64,000 nucleotides of DNA from Flavihumibacter cheonanensis (GTDB lineage: Bacteria > Bacteroidota > Bacteroidia > Chitinophagales > Chitinophagaceae): assembly GCF_022352215.1 (NCBI RefSeq), contig NZ_JAKRWF010000002.1, positions 496,001 through 560,000 on the forward strand, written 5' to 3'. Below, piece after piece: positions 54,848-63,440 of this stretch. The notes under the pieces are model-generated. The model did not search any database. It was not told the DNA's origin and saw only the letters and a program-made list of their open reading frames with translations. How positions within the stretch are numbered: position 1 is the stretch's first letter; the number at the start of each line of letters is the position of its first letter. The translations under genes and the position numbers were made by a program.

Positions 54848-56041
54848 ATGAAAAAAATCTGCCTTACGGTAATAGGCCTCTATATTGGTTTATTAGCCGC
54901 CTTTTCTCAAACAGTCCAGGATAGCTCCTATCAAAAACGCCGGTTGAAAATTGATGAGATCAACCTGGTATCCAGTTATTATCACCAGAATGGAGACCAT
55001 GCAGCTGTTACCGGTGGCATTGGTTCACAGAAGTTGACAGATCTGTCCAATTCGCTGGAAGTGAAGCTGATTCGCCTCGATCGTCAGCAACGAAAGCAAA
55101 CCTGGTCGGTTGATATTGGATTGGATCACTATACCTCTGCTTCCTCAGATAAAATTGATCCAAAGACAGTAACCTCCGCCTCTTATGCGGATACCAGAAT
55201 TTATCCTTCTGTTTCCTTCAGCCGGGAGAATGAAAAGAAAGGAACAGAGTGGGGAGGAGGATTATCCTTTAGTGGTGAATATGATTACACTTCTATCGGG
55301 GCGAATCTGCACGGGTCCAAAAAGACAGCCAATAAAATGGGTGAATTCACGGCGAAGGGCCAGGTATACATGGATCGTATCAACCTTATTTATCCCATCG
55401 AACTTAGGGATGGCAACTCAACAGATCCTTTAAAGCGAGGCGGAGACAGCAGGAACTCATACAGTCTGGCTTTGTCCTGGTCGCAGATCGTCAACCAGCG
55501 GCTACAAGTTAGTTTTCTGCTGGATCTCATTCAACAACAAGGTTATCTCTCCCTTCCTTTTAACAGGGTATATTTTTCAGATGGTACAGTGCATGTGGAG
55601 CGATTACCGGATAGCAGATTTAAAATCCCCATTGGTTTCAGAGCTAATTATTTTGCAGGAGACCGGTTTATTTTCAGAACCTATTACCGGTATTACAAAG
55701 ATTCATGGGGGTTAGCCGCTCATACTGCCAGCCTGGAAACCTCCATAAAGCTCAGTCCGTTTTATTCCTTGTCGCCTTTTTACAGGTATTATCATCAAAC
55801 GGCCATTGATTATTTTGCTCCCTACATGACCCATGCTCCGGGAAAAGAGTTTTATAGCAGCAATTTTGATTTATCTCAGTTCAGCAGTCATTTCTTTGGA
55901 GGAGGTGTGCGGTTTTCACCACCCAGGGGCATACTGGGAATCCAGCACCTGAACAGTCTTGAACTTCGATATGGACATTATACCCGTAGCAATTCCCTGC
56001 ACTCAAATATTGTATCTGTGCATTTGAAGTGGAAAGGGTAG
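54848..56041 (+). CDS. DUF3570-family outer-membrane protein
   Basis: The ATG at 54848 gives 397 residues with a signal peptide (MKKICLTVIGLYIGLLAAFSQ); the earlier frame start at 54809 overlaps the DUF4266 gene. The mature protein is rich in alternating aromatic and polar residues (GLDHYTSASSDKIDP, YSLALSWSQIVNQRLQVSFLLDLIQQQGYLSLPFNRVYF, LSPFYRYYHQTAIDYF) and ends in HLKWKG, as expected for an outer-membrane beta barrel. DUF3570 genes commonly accompany DUF4266 and apbE. A surface electron-transfer or transport role for the set is a hypothesis. Confidence 0.88.
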   Translation: MKKICLTVIGLYIGLLAAFSQTVQDSSYQKRRLKIDEINLVSSYYHQNGDHAAVTGGIGSQKLTDLSNSLEVKLIRLDRQQRKQTWSVDIGLDHYTSASSDKIDPKTVTSASYADTRIYPSVSFSRENEKKGTEWGGGLSFSGEYDYTSIGANLHGSKKTANKMGEFTAKGQVYMDRINLIYPIELRDGNSTDPLKRGGDSRNSYSLALSWSQIVNQRLQVSFLLDLIQQQGYLSLPFNRVYFSDGTVHVERLPDSRFKIPIGFRANYFAGDRFIFRTYYRYYKDSWGLAAHTASLETSIKLSPFYSLSPFYRYYHQTAIDYFAPYMTHAPGKEFYSSNFDLSQFSSHFFGGGVRFSPPRGILGIQHLNSLELRYGHYTRSNSLHSNIVSVHLKWKG

Positions 56042-56511
56042 GGAAGGGAATTATGTGAGACGTGAGACGTGAGACGTGAGAAGGCATGGAAGATGGGCAT
56101 AGGAAAATGGAGGAAGGGAGAAATGGAAAATGGAGGGAAGGAGAAAGAAAGATGGAGGAAGGGAGAAAAGGAAAATGGTGCTGATTCAGCTGCCTGTAAA
56201 GTATTCCTGAGCGGTTGCGGAACAATTCACTGACGGTTCACTGACGCTTCGGGAACAGTGAAACAACAGTGCCGGAGCGGTTGCAATTGACTGACTGGAT
56301 AGAAAAAAGCAGCCGAATGGATGGAGAAAAGTGCCCGAATGGCAAAAAAGTGAGATGTCAGACGTGAGACGTGAAACGAAGGAGACTAAGGAGGCGAAGG
56401 AGACTAAGGAGAAGGGAAAATGGAGGTACAGGGGGCTCCCCCGCCTCCTTCGTCTCCCGTCTCCTTTGTTTCCTCTTCCATTCCTCCCTCTTCCATTCTT
56501 CCTTTCCTCCA
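56042..56511. repeat. Dispersed repeat cluster R3 (470-bp convergent intergenic region)
   Basis: Four tandem 7-mers GTGAGAC/A (56055-56082) lead into a purine-rich arm to about 56176. A middle part carries GAGCGGTTGC twice (56209, 56275) and TTCACTGACG twice 11 bp apart (56226, 56237). A second 7-mer block at 56348-56374 is identical over 27 bp to the repeat at 60225-60251. Purine and pyrimidine arms then form an inverted repeat: 56381-56396 pairs with 56442-56457 at 15 of 16 positions, around a GGGGG-CT-CCCCC centre. No gene is supported here. Confidence 0.75.
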
Positions 56512-57636
56512 TTAATAAGTAATGACCTGCTCCTGAATCGTCTCCGGCAGTTCGCGGAATTCATATTGCTGATTGCGGAGCTGGGGTTCAAAGCCGGCTT
56601 CGCGGATGGCTGCCTGAATGCTCTTGTAGGTAAACCGATGCGGCGCACCTGCAGCACTTACTACGTTCTCTTCAATCATGATACTACCAAAATCATTCGC
56701 ACCAGCATGAAGACAAAGCTGTGCAACTTCCTTTCCAACTGTCAGCCAGCTCGCCTGAATGTTTTTCACATTGGGTAACATGATGCGGCTGAGGGCAATC
56801 ATCCGGATATATTCTTCTGTGGTAGTCAGGTTATGAACTCCCCGAATGCGTGCTAATAAAGTATCTACATCCTGGAATGTCCAGGGAATAAAGGCAATAA
56901 ACCCTTTTACGCCATCCGGTTTACGCGCCTGCACATCTCTCAGTTTCACCAGGTGTTCCATCCGTTCTTCAATGGTTTCGACATGCCCGAACATCATGGT
57001 AGCAGAAGTGGTCAGGTTCAGTTTATGCGCTTCGTGCATGATATCCAGCCATTCCTGAGACCCACATTTACCCTTACTGATAAGACGCCGTACCCTGTCC
57101 ACCAGGATTTCTGCTCCTGGTCCCGGCAGGGAATCCATTCCTGCATCTTTTAATGCTTTGAGCACTTCATGATGCGATTTCTTTTCGAGTTTGCAGATAT
57201 GGGCCACTTCAGGTGGTCCCAATGCATGCAACTTAAGATGGGGAAAGAGTTGTTTGAGCTGTTTGAACAGATCTACATAATAGGCCAGTCCCAGTTCCGG
57301 GTGGTGACCTCCCTGTAGCAGGAGCTGCTCTCCACCATATTTAAAGGTCTCCTCAATTTTGACTTTGTAAGTGTCCAGATCTGTGATATAAGCCTCCGCA
57401 TGTCCCGGTATCCGGTAAAAATTACAGAATTTACAATTGGCAATACAAACATTGGTGGTGTTCATATTCCGGTCTATAATCCAGGTCACTTTTCCGTGCG
57501 GCACCTGTATTTTTCGTAAGGTATCGGCCACCTGCATCAATTCAGCCAGGGGTGCCTGGTGAAACAGGAAGACCCCTTCGGCTTCTGATAAAAACTCGAA
57601 ATTCAGGGCTTTGCGATACAGTTCTGCTAGTTGCAT
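56512..57636 (-). CDS. mqnC: Cyclic dehypoxanthinyl futalosine synthase
   Basis: A 374-residue radical SAM enzyme. The Fe-S cluster ligands are Cys64, Cys68 and Cys71 in CIANCKFCNFYR, the CX3CX2C spacing. MqnC-specific stretches include IIDRNMNTTNVC, LLLQGGHHPELGLAYYVDLF, GAEILVDRVRRLIS, TTSATMMFGHVETIEERMEHL and HAGANDFGSIMIEENVVSAAGA. It cyclises dehypoxanthine futalosine in the futalosine route to menaquinone. Other mqn genes are not in this window. MqnE is similar, but the CNFYR rather than CAFGKR ending of the cluster motif favours MqnC. Confidence 0.93.
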   Translation of the reverse strand: MQLAELYRKALNFEFLSEAEGVFLFHQAPLAELMQVADTLRKIQVPHGKVTWIIDRNMNTTNVCIANCKFCNFYRIPGHAEAYITDLDTYKVKIEETFKYGGEQLLLQGGHHPELGLAYYVDLFKQLKQLFPHLKLHALGPPEVAHICKLEKKSHHEVLKALKDAGMDSLPGPGAEILVDRVRRLISKGKCGSQEWLDIMHEAHKLNLTTSATMMFGHVETIEERMEHLVKLRDVQARKPDGVKGFIAFIPWTFQDVDTLLARIRGVHNLTTTEEYIRMIALSRIMLPNVKNIQASWLTVGKEVAQLCLHAGANDFGSIMIEENVVSAAGAPHRFTYKSIQAAIREAGFEPQLRNQQYEFRELPETIQEQVITY

Positions 57637-57750
57637 GATGCGATTTTATTCCACTATGACCAACAAAATTAGGTTGTGAATGTTGGATGGGTTCAAATAA
57701 TTTATGACCGACGGTTGGATTCGGTTTCAAATTGATTGTAAATTCATCTA

Positions 57751-58965
57751 GTGCGCTACCTTTCTAAACTGCTATTGATTGCCTGCTGCTCTGCCTGTTT
57801 CCTGTCGGTAACAGCGCAGGAGTATTTTTCCCAGCCCCCGGCTCACCTCATTACCAGCTTTGGCTTCAGAATGTATAGCGGAGGGGTGGTTACTCTGAGA
57901 GCAAAGCTGAACGATTTCCCGGATTCATTGAATTTTATTTTGGACACGGGCAGCGGTGGTATTTCCCTGGATTCCAGTACAGTTGCCCGGTTAAAAATTC
58001 CTTCAGTTGCATCGGACCGGACGATCAGGGGCATTGCAGGAATAAAAAAAGTGCGCTTTGCCAACAATAACACCCTCCATTTCCCCGGATTAACAGTCGA
58101 CAGCCTGAATTTTCATATCAATGATTATGAGATTCTGACTAGTGTTTACGGCGAACATATTGATGGTATTATCGGGTATAGTTTTTTATCGCGCTACATT
58201 GTTAAGTTGGATTATGATACCAACAGAATCTCCGTGTATTCACCTGGTACGATTCGGTACCCGAAAGGAGGTTTTATGATACGTCCCAACCTGGCTACCA
58301 TCCCGGTTACCACCAACCGGATCAAAGAAGAACGTAAAATAAATACCCGTTTTTTCTTTGATATCGGGGCTGGTTTATCCCTGTTACTGACAGAAGATTT
58401 TATTGGCGATAGCAGTTTATACAGTAAAAAAAAGAAGTTCTGGACCACCCAGGCAGAGGGGTTGGGCGGGAAAGCTTTCATGAAAATCACCACCACCAAG
58501 GAGTTTCGGGTCGGACCTTACAAGTTTCGAAGGGTTCCGACTTTTATATTTGAAGATGAGTTCAATGTAACTTCCTATCCCTACCTGGGCGGACTCATCG
58601 GCAATGATCTGCTACGTCGCTTTAATGTGATCTTCAATTATGAACGAAGGGAAATTTACCTGACGCCCAACAAACATTTCCGGGAGCCTTTTGATTATGC
58701 CTATACCGGCCTGGGTTTTTATTTCATCGATGGCCAGGTAACCGTGACAGATATAATGCCAGGTTCACCGGCAGAAAAAGCAGGGTTCTTGGTCGGCGAT
58801 GTAATTATAGCAGTTGATAATAATATGAGCAGGAATATCCAGGCATACCGGAGTATGTTGCAGCAAACAGGGGCAAAACTGAAATTTCTTGTTGTACGAC
58901 AGAAGGATGGCGACCTGGAAGAACTCTATATGAAAGTGGGAAGTATTCTCAAAAAGAAGAAATGA
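57751..58965 (+). CDS. Periplasmic aspartyl protease with PDZ domain
   Basis: A 404-residue secreted protein with a GTG start and a signal peptide (ending SVTAQ). It has two retropepsin-like lobes: the first with ILDTGSGGISLD (Asp65) and the second with FFDIGAGLSLLL, where Gly-Ala replaces Thr-Gly. A C-terminal PDZ domain (about 320-400) contains MPGSPAEKAGFLVGDVIIAVDN. The altered second active-site triad (D-I-G) may lower activity. It is divergent from mqnC and is followed by the M16 genes after 24 bp, so it may share an envelope-proteolysis role with them. Confidence 0.85.
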   Translation: MRYLSKLLLIACCSACFLSVTAQEYFSQPPAHLITSFGFRMYSGGVVTLRAKLNDFPDSLNFILDTGSGGISLDSSTVARLKIPSVASDRTIRGIAGIKKVRFANNNTLHFPGLTVDSLNFHINDYEILTSVYGEHIDGIIGYSFLSRYIVKLDYDTNRISVYSPGTIRYPKGGFMIRPNLATIPVTTNRIKEERKINTRFFFDIGAGLSLLLTEDFIGDSSLYSKKKKFWTTQAEGLGGKAFMKITTTKEFRVGPYKFRRVPTFIFEDEFNVTSYPYLGGLIGNDLLRRFNVIFNYERREIYLTPNKHFREPFDYAYTGLGFYFIDGQVTVTDIMPGSPAEKAGFLVGDVIIAVDNNMSRNIQAYRSMLQQTGAKLKFLVVRQKDGDLEELYMKVGSILKKKK

Positions 58966-58989
58966 GGTCTTTTGATTTAAGTTTGCAGT

Positions 58990-60225
58990 ATGATTCAATT
59001 TTCAAGATTTGTCCTGCCCAATGGATTGAGGGTGCTGGTGCATGAAGATAACAGCACACCCATGGCAGTTGTGAATGTGTTGTATGATGTGGGTGCGCGG
59101 GATGAGGATCCGAATCGAACCGGATTTGCGCACCTGTTTGAACACCTGATGTTTGGAGGCAGCATTAATATTCCGGAATACGATGATGAACTTCAGAAAG
59201 CAGGGGGCGAAAACAATGCCTATACCACCAATGATCTCACCAATTATTACTGCCAGTTGCCTTCCGCCAATATAGAGACGGCTTTCTGGCTGGAAAGCGA
59301 CCGGATGCTAAGCCTGGCTTTCAGCAAAAAAAGCCTGGATGTGCAGCGTAAAGTGGTTTGTGAGGAATTTAAGGAACATTATATCAATCGCCCCTATGGA
59401 GATATCTGGTTCAAGATGAGGGAAATGGCCTATGAACAGCACCCCTATCGCTGGATGACCATCGGAAAGGAACTGAAACATGTGGAAGAAGCCAGCCTGG
59501 ATGATGTAAAGAAGTTCTTCAAAAAACACTACAATCCAGCCAATGCGATCCTGGTGGTAGCCGGAAATGTGGTAACTGAACAGGTGTATGAACTGGCTAT
59601 CAAATGGTTTGGTGATATCCCTGCAGGTGAAAAATACAATCGCAATCTGCCCCAGGAAATTGAACAGCAGGAAGCGCGCAGGCTGGACATTACAGCAGAT
59701 GTTCCTGTTGACGCATTCCTGAAAACCTGGCATATGCCTTCCCGGCTGGATCCCGACTACTATGTTGCGGATCTTATTACAGATATCCTGGGCAGTGGAG
59801 CTTCATCGAGGTTGTACCAGTCGCTGGTGAAAGAAAAACAGCTCTTCACGAATATCGATTGTTACCATTTCGGTTCTACCGACGCGGGGTTGATTTGTGT
59901 GGATGGGAAATTGGTAAAAGGAGTTCGACTGGAAGATGCGGAACTGGCAGTTCAGGCGCAACTGGATTTGTTGATCCGGGAAGGGGTATCCGTTATCGAG
60001 CTGGAAAAGGTGAAGAACAAAACCGAAAGCACCATGGCTTTTGAAGACATGAGTGTAATGAACCGGGCAGCCAGCCTGGCCTATTACGAATTGTTGGGAG
60101 ATGCCAACCTCATGAACACTGAGCTCGAAAAATACAATTCAGTTACCGCGGACCAGCTCGTGGAATTGAGCCGCAAGCTTTTTGAAGAGAAGAATAGTCA
60201 TACATTATATTATAGAAGTAAATAA
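58990..60225 (+). CDS. M16-family zinc metallopeptidase, active subunit
   Basis: A 411-residue M16B peptidase with the inverted zinc motif His48-Leu-Phe-Glu51-His52 (HLFEH) and a downstream Glu in VVCEEFKEHY. The second half carries the Arg/Tyr-rich M16_C region (PSRLDPDYYVADLITDILGSGASSRLYQSLVKEKQLF). No signal peptide is seen. It is followed by an M16 homologue lacking the zinc motif, the usual active/inactive heterodimer. The chamber formed by the pair degrades small peptides. Confidence 0.93.
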   Translation: MIQFSRFVLPNGLRVLVHEDNSTPMAVVNVLYDVGARDEDPNRTGFAHLFEHLMFGGSINIPEYDDELQKAGGENNAYTTNDLTNYYCQLPSANIETAFWLESDRMLSLAFSKKSLDVQRKVVCEEFKEHYINRPYGDIWFKMREMAYEQHPYRWMTIGKELKHVEEASLDDVKKFFKKHYNPANAILVVAGNVVTEQVYELAIKWFGDIPAGEKYNRNLPQEIEQQEARRLDITADVPVDAFLKTWHMPSRLDPDYYVADLITDILGSGASSRLYQSLVKEKQLFTNIDCYHFGSTDAGLICVDGKLVKGVRLEDAELAVQAQLDLLIREGVSVIELEKVKNKTESTMAFEDMSVMNRAASLAYYELLGDANLMNTELEKYNSVTADQLVELSRKLFEEKNSHTLYYRSK

Positions 60226-60226
60226 A

Positions 60227-60298
60227 GTGAGATGTCAGACGTGAGACGTGAGAAAGAAGACTTTCTCACGTCTCACATCTCACATCTCACGTCTCACG
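60227..60298. repeat. Dispersed repeat copy R4: 30-bp stem hairpin of 7-mers
   Basis: Four GTGAGAC-like 7-mers (60227-60254) face five TCTCACR 7-mers (60264-60298). Bases 60227-60256 pair with 60261-60290 with only two mismatches around a 4-nt loop, so the mRNA between the two M16 cistrons should fold into a very stable hairpin. The left part is identical over 27 bp with 56348-56374 in R3. Confidence 0.8.
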
Positions 60299-60309
60299 TA
60301 TACAACATC

Positions 60310-61587
60310 ATGAACAGAAAAATAGCGCCTCCAATAAAAGATGCGGTTGAGTTTGACCTGAAACTGAAACCGTACGATAAATATGTTTTGAGGAATGGAG
60401 TGGAATTATATGCAGTGAATGCCGGGGCAGAGGAAGTAATCCAGGTGGAATGGGTCTTTTTTGCAGGCAATAGTTTTGAGAAAAAGCATATGGTTGCTTC
60501 GGCTACCAATTTTCTGCTGAAAAGCGGAACCAGCCAGAAATCTGCCTTTGCCATTAATGAACTGGTTGATTATTATGGTGCCAGCCTGGCCCGGACCTGC
60601 TACAATGAGACCGCTTCCATTACCCTGCACAGCCTGACCAAACACCTGCCTAAATTATTACCACTGATTCGGGAACTATTGACGGATGCGATTTTCCCGG
60701 AAGAAGAAATTTTGTTATTCCAGCAGAACAATCGCCAGCGACTGGAGGTAAACCTTAAGAAAAATGATTTTGTCGCCAACCGGCTGATTGATGAATATCT
60801 CTATGGGTTTGAACATCCCTATGGAACTTATAGCCGGTTTGAGGACCTGGCTGGCCTGACAAGAGAAGACCTGGTTGATTTTTATAACCAATATTACCGG
60901 AACGGTAAATGCATCCTATTTGTAGCAGGTAAACTTCCCCCGAATATTATGGAACTCCTGGATGCTGCCATCGGGGATCTACCCATACAAGGTGGGGCAG
61001 TCGAGTACCCGGCACATCCGATTCTTCCGGCTGGAGAGAAAAAATATCGCATCAGCAATGATCCGAATGGAGTTCAGGGCGCTATTCGAATTGCCCGCGA
61101 TTTTCCCAACCGGCACCACCCTGATTTTTTTGGAGCCCAGGTGCTTAACGCCCTGTTCGGAGGCTTTTTTGGATCCCGGCTGATGAATAATATCCGGGAA
61201 GACAAAGGATATACCTATGGCATTTATTCCTATCTCCAGAACCATTTACAGCGATCCGCCTGGATGATCAGTACCGAAGCCGGTAAGGAGGTTTCAGAAG
61301 CCACGATTGAAGAAGTGTATAAAGAAATGGCCTTACTTCGGGAGGAGCTGGTAGATGAGGAGGAATTGTTACTGGTAAGAAATTATCTCATGGGTAGCAC
61401 GCTGGGGGATCTTGATGGCCCTTTCCATATCATAGGCAGGTGGAAGAATATTGTATTAAACGGGCTATCAGAGGATTACTTTTACCAAAGCATCCGCACC
61501 ATCAAAACCATTCAACCGGAAGAATTACAGCAGCTTGCGAAAAAATACCTGCAACCGGAGGACTTCTATGAACTGGTAGTAGTCTGA
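60310..61587 (+). CDS. M16-family peptidase homologue, inactive subunit
   Basis: The ATG at 60310 gives 425 residues; the 26 extra codons of the longer frame are translated repeat R4 (HISHLTSH). The fold is M16B (LFEHPYGTYSRFEDLAGLTREDLVDFYNQYY, FGAQVLNALFGGFFGSRLMNNIREDKGYTYGIYS). Where the zinc motif should be, the sequence reads FAINELVDYYG, without HxxEH. The protein is therefore the non-catalytic partner of the gene upstream and probably supplies substrate-binding residues (Arg and Tyr). Confidence 0.92.
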   Translation: MNRKIAPPIKDAVEFDLKLKPYDKYVLRNGVELYAVNAGAEEVIQVEWVFFAGNSFEKKHMVASATNFLLKSGTSQKSAFAINELVDYYGASLARTCYNETASITLHSLTKHLPKLLPLIRELLTDAIFPEEEILLFQQNNRQRLEVNLKKNDFVANRLIDEYLYGFEHPYGTYSRFEDLAGLTREDLVDFYNQYYRNGKCILFVAGKLPPNIMELLDAAIGDLPIQGGAVEYPAHPILPAGEKKYRISNDPNGVQGAIRIARDFPNRHHPDFFGAQVLNALFGGFFGSRLMNNIREDKGYTYGIYSYLQNHLQRSAWMISTEAGKEVSEATIEEVYKEMALLREELVDEEELLLVRNYLMGSTLGDLDGPFHIIGRWKNIVLNGLSEDYFYQSIRTIKTIQPEELQQLAKKYLQPEDFYELVVV

Positions 61588-61621
61588 TACTGTCTCCTCT
61601 AATTTTTGGTACATTCGGACT

Positions 61622-62707
61622 ATGAAGCGGACGATTGTAAAGTTGGGTGGAATTGCAGTGCTGGCATTTATTGCAGCTTTACTGGTATGGTGGTTCTTAC
61701 AAAAAAACCGCAGCACTGAACCGGAAAGTTTTGAAAATGCCTACCAGGTTGCAAGCGCCCCGGCTCCAGGTGAAGCACCGGAGGGTATGGTATGGATTCC
61801 AGGAGGCCAATTTCTCATGGGATCCAATGATCGCATGGCCTGGGAAGAAGAAGGTCCGGCTCATCATGTGAAAGTCAAGGGCTTCTGGATGGATAAGCAG
61901 GAGGTCACCAATGCCCGGTTTTCCGAATTTGTTAATGCAACCGGATATATAACCGATGCTGAAAAAGCCCCGGTTTTGGAAGAAATAATGGCTCAATTGC
62001 CTCCCGGAACCCCTCCTCCGAACCCAAAAGACCTGGTTGCAGGTTCAATGGTATTCAGTCCGCCAACTCGTGACGTACCCCTAACTGATATCAGCAACTG
62101 GTGGAAATGGGTACATGGTGCCAGTTGGAAACACCCGGAGGGTCCGGGTTCTGATTTGAAAGGGCGCGAACAGCATCCGGTGATTCATATCAGCTGGAAT
62201 GATGCCATGGCCTATTGCAAATGGGCGGGCAAACGCTTACCAACTGAAGCGGAATGGGAGTTTGCTGCCAGGGGTGGACTGGAGGGTAAGAATTTTGTCT
62301 GGGGAGATGAAGCACCGACTGATGATAAAACCTTCGCCAATACCTGGCAGGGTAAATTTCCAGCTGAAAATTTAAAGCGTGACGGATATGCAGGAACAGC
62401 CCCGGTTGGGCAATATGCGCCTAATGGATATGGGCTATATGATATGGCTGGAAATGTGTGGGAGTGGTGCCAGGACTGGTATGATAAATACCTCTATCAA
62501 TCCTGTGGCCCAGGGGAGGTAAGAGATAATCCGGATGGTCCACCAGTAAGTCGTGATCCCGCACAACCCAATATGCCTTTAAGAGTTCAGAAAGGCGGCT
62601 CCTTTTTGTGTCATGATTCCTATTGCCAGCGATACCGGCCCAGTGCCCGGCAAGCAAGTTCCCCTGAAAGTGGCATGAGTCATGTGGGTTTTCGCTGTGT
62701 TCGTTAA
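61622..62707 (+). CDS. Formylglycine-generating enzyme-family protein with both active-site Cys
   Basis: A 361-residue protein with an N-terminal membrane anchor (about 8-26) and a full FGE-sulfatase (SUMF1) domain: WIPGGQFLMGSND, PVIHISWNDAMAYCKWAGKRLPTEAEWEFAARGG, GLYDMAGNVWEWCQDW and a C-terminal GGSFLCHDSYCQRYRPSARQ. Cys330 and Cys335 match the two copper-binding cysteines of aerobic formylglycine-generating enzymes. Most Bacteroidota paralogues (for example GldK types) lack them. It would oxidise a Cys of a CxPxR sulfatase motif to formylglycine in the periplasm. No sulfatase is in the window. Confidence 0.9.
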   Translation: MKRTIVKLGGIAVLAFIAALLVWWFLQKNRSTEPESFENAYQVASAPAPGEAPEGMVWIPGGQFLMGSNDRMAWEEEGPAHHVKVKGFWMDKQEVTNARFSEFVNATGYITDAEKAPVLEEIMAQLPPGTPPPNPKDLVAGSMVFSPPTRDVPLTDISNWWKWVHGASWKHPEGPGSDLKGREQHPVIHISWNDAMAYCKWAGKRLPTEAEWEFAARGGLEGKNFVWGDEAPTDDKTFANTWQGKFPAENLKRDGYAGTAPVGQYAPNGYGLYDMAGNVWEWCQDWYDKYLYQSCGPGEVRDNPDGPPVSRDPAQPNMPLRVQKGGSFLCHDSYCQRYRPSARQASSPESGMSHVGFRCVR

Positions 62708-62776
62708 AGTTGGATTGGTACGATGTTCGCATTCAACCAGGGAATAGCTTCAATTGTTGAACTATAAACCTTGGGT

Positions 62777-63436
62777 ATGAAAAAATTAGCCAAACAGGGA
62801 TCCCTGAACTTTCGGTTTGCTCTGCTGGCGATGCTCTCTCTACTGGGTGTTTCCTGCCAGCCATCTGCTCCGGAGTTTGTTTCCGATTACGATGTTGTTT
62901 ACACGAACTATGAGCGCAGTTTTGATTTTGGCGCCGTGAGAACGTATTTTCTTCCGGATACGGTAGTTCATGCTGTTCCTCCCGGAGAAACAGCCGATCA
63001 TCGCTTTGATGATCAGATTCTGAGCAGCCTGGAAACCAACCTGAATGCACTTGGCTGGACACGCCTGAATGAAAGTGCAGGAACCGGCGCAGATGTTGTC
63101 ATTCTTCCCAATGTAAGTGAACAGGCCTATGGTAGTTGTGCTACTTACTGCTGGTACTGTGACTGGGGATGGTATCCGGGATGGGGTGCCTATTCACCAG
63201 GTTGGGGACCGGGCAGGGGTTGGGGATATCCCTCCGGAATTGTTTGCGGCTCTTATGCTACCGGCACCGTGGTGGTAAATATTACAGCACCATCAATAGC
63301 CCGTGATTCAACTCTTCCGGTAGTTTGGGTGGGAATATTGAATGGTTTGCTGGAAGGATCCGACGCCTCCATCAACACCCGCATTGGTCGCAATATTGAT
63401 CAGATGTTCAGGCAATCAGCTTACTTAAAAAACTAA
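62777..63436 (+). CDS. DUF4136 lipoprotein
   Basis: The ATG at 62777 gives 219 residues, starting MKKLAKQGSLNFRFALLAML with a lipobox at LLGVSC. The mature protein matches DUF4136: SDYDVVYTNYERSFDFGAVRTYFLPD, DQILSSLETNLNALGWTR and the C-terminal GLLEGSDASINTRIGRNIDQMF. A Trp/Gly/Tyr-rich insert in the middle (WGWYPGWGAYSPGWGPGRGW) is typical of the Bacteroidota group. Function is unknown; the protein is envelope-located. A beta-barrel gene follows 4 bp after the stop. Confidence 0.87.
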   Translation: MKKLAKQGSLNFRFALLAMLSLLGVSCQPSAPEFVSDYDVVYTNYERSFDFGAVRTYFLPDTVVHAVPPGETADHRFDDQILSSLETNLNALGWTRLNESAGTGADVVILPNVSEQAYGSCATYCWYCDWGWYPGWGAYSPGWGPGRGWGYPSGIVCGSYATGTVVVNITAPSIARDSTLPVVWVGILNGLLEGSDASINTRIGRNIDQMFRQSAYLKN

Positions 63437-63440
63437 GCGC

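Noticed and set aside
56371-56778. Open frames rich in Arg and Ser/Phe on both strands of the 56-kb intergenic region
   Set aside because: They are translations of purine/pyrimidine repeat DNA or run antisense into mqnC, with no family features.
60232-60309. 26-residue N-terminal extension of the inactive M16 subunit
   Set aside because: It translates the 7-bp repeat (HISHLTSH) and has no family support. The ATG at 60310 begins the conserved protein.
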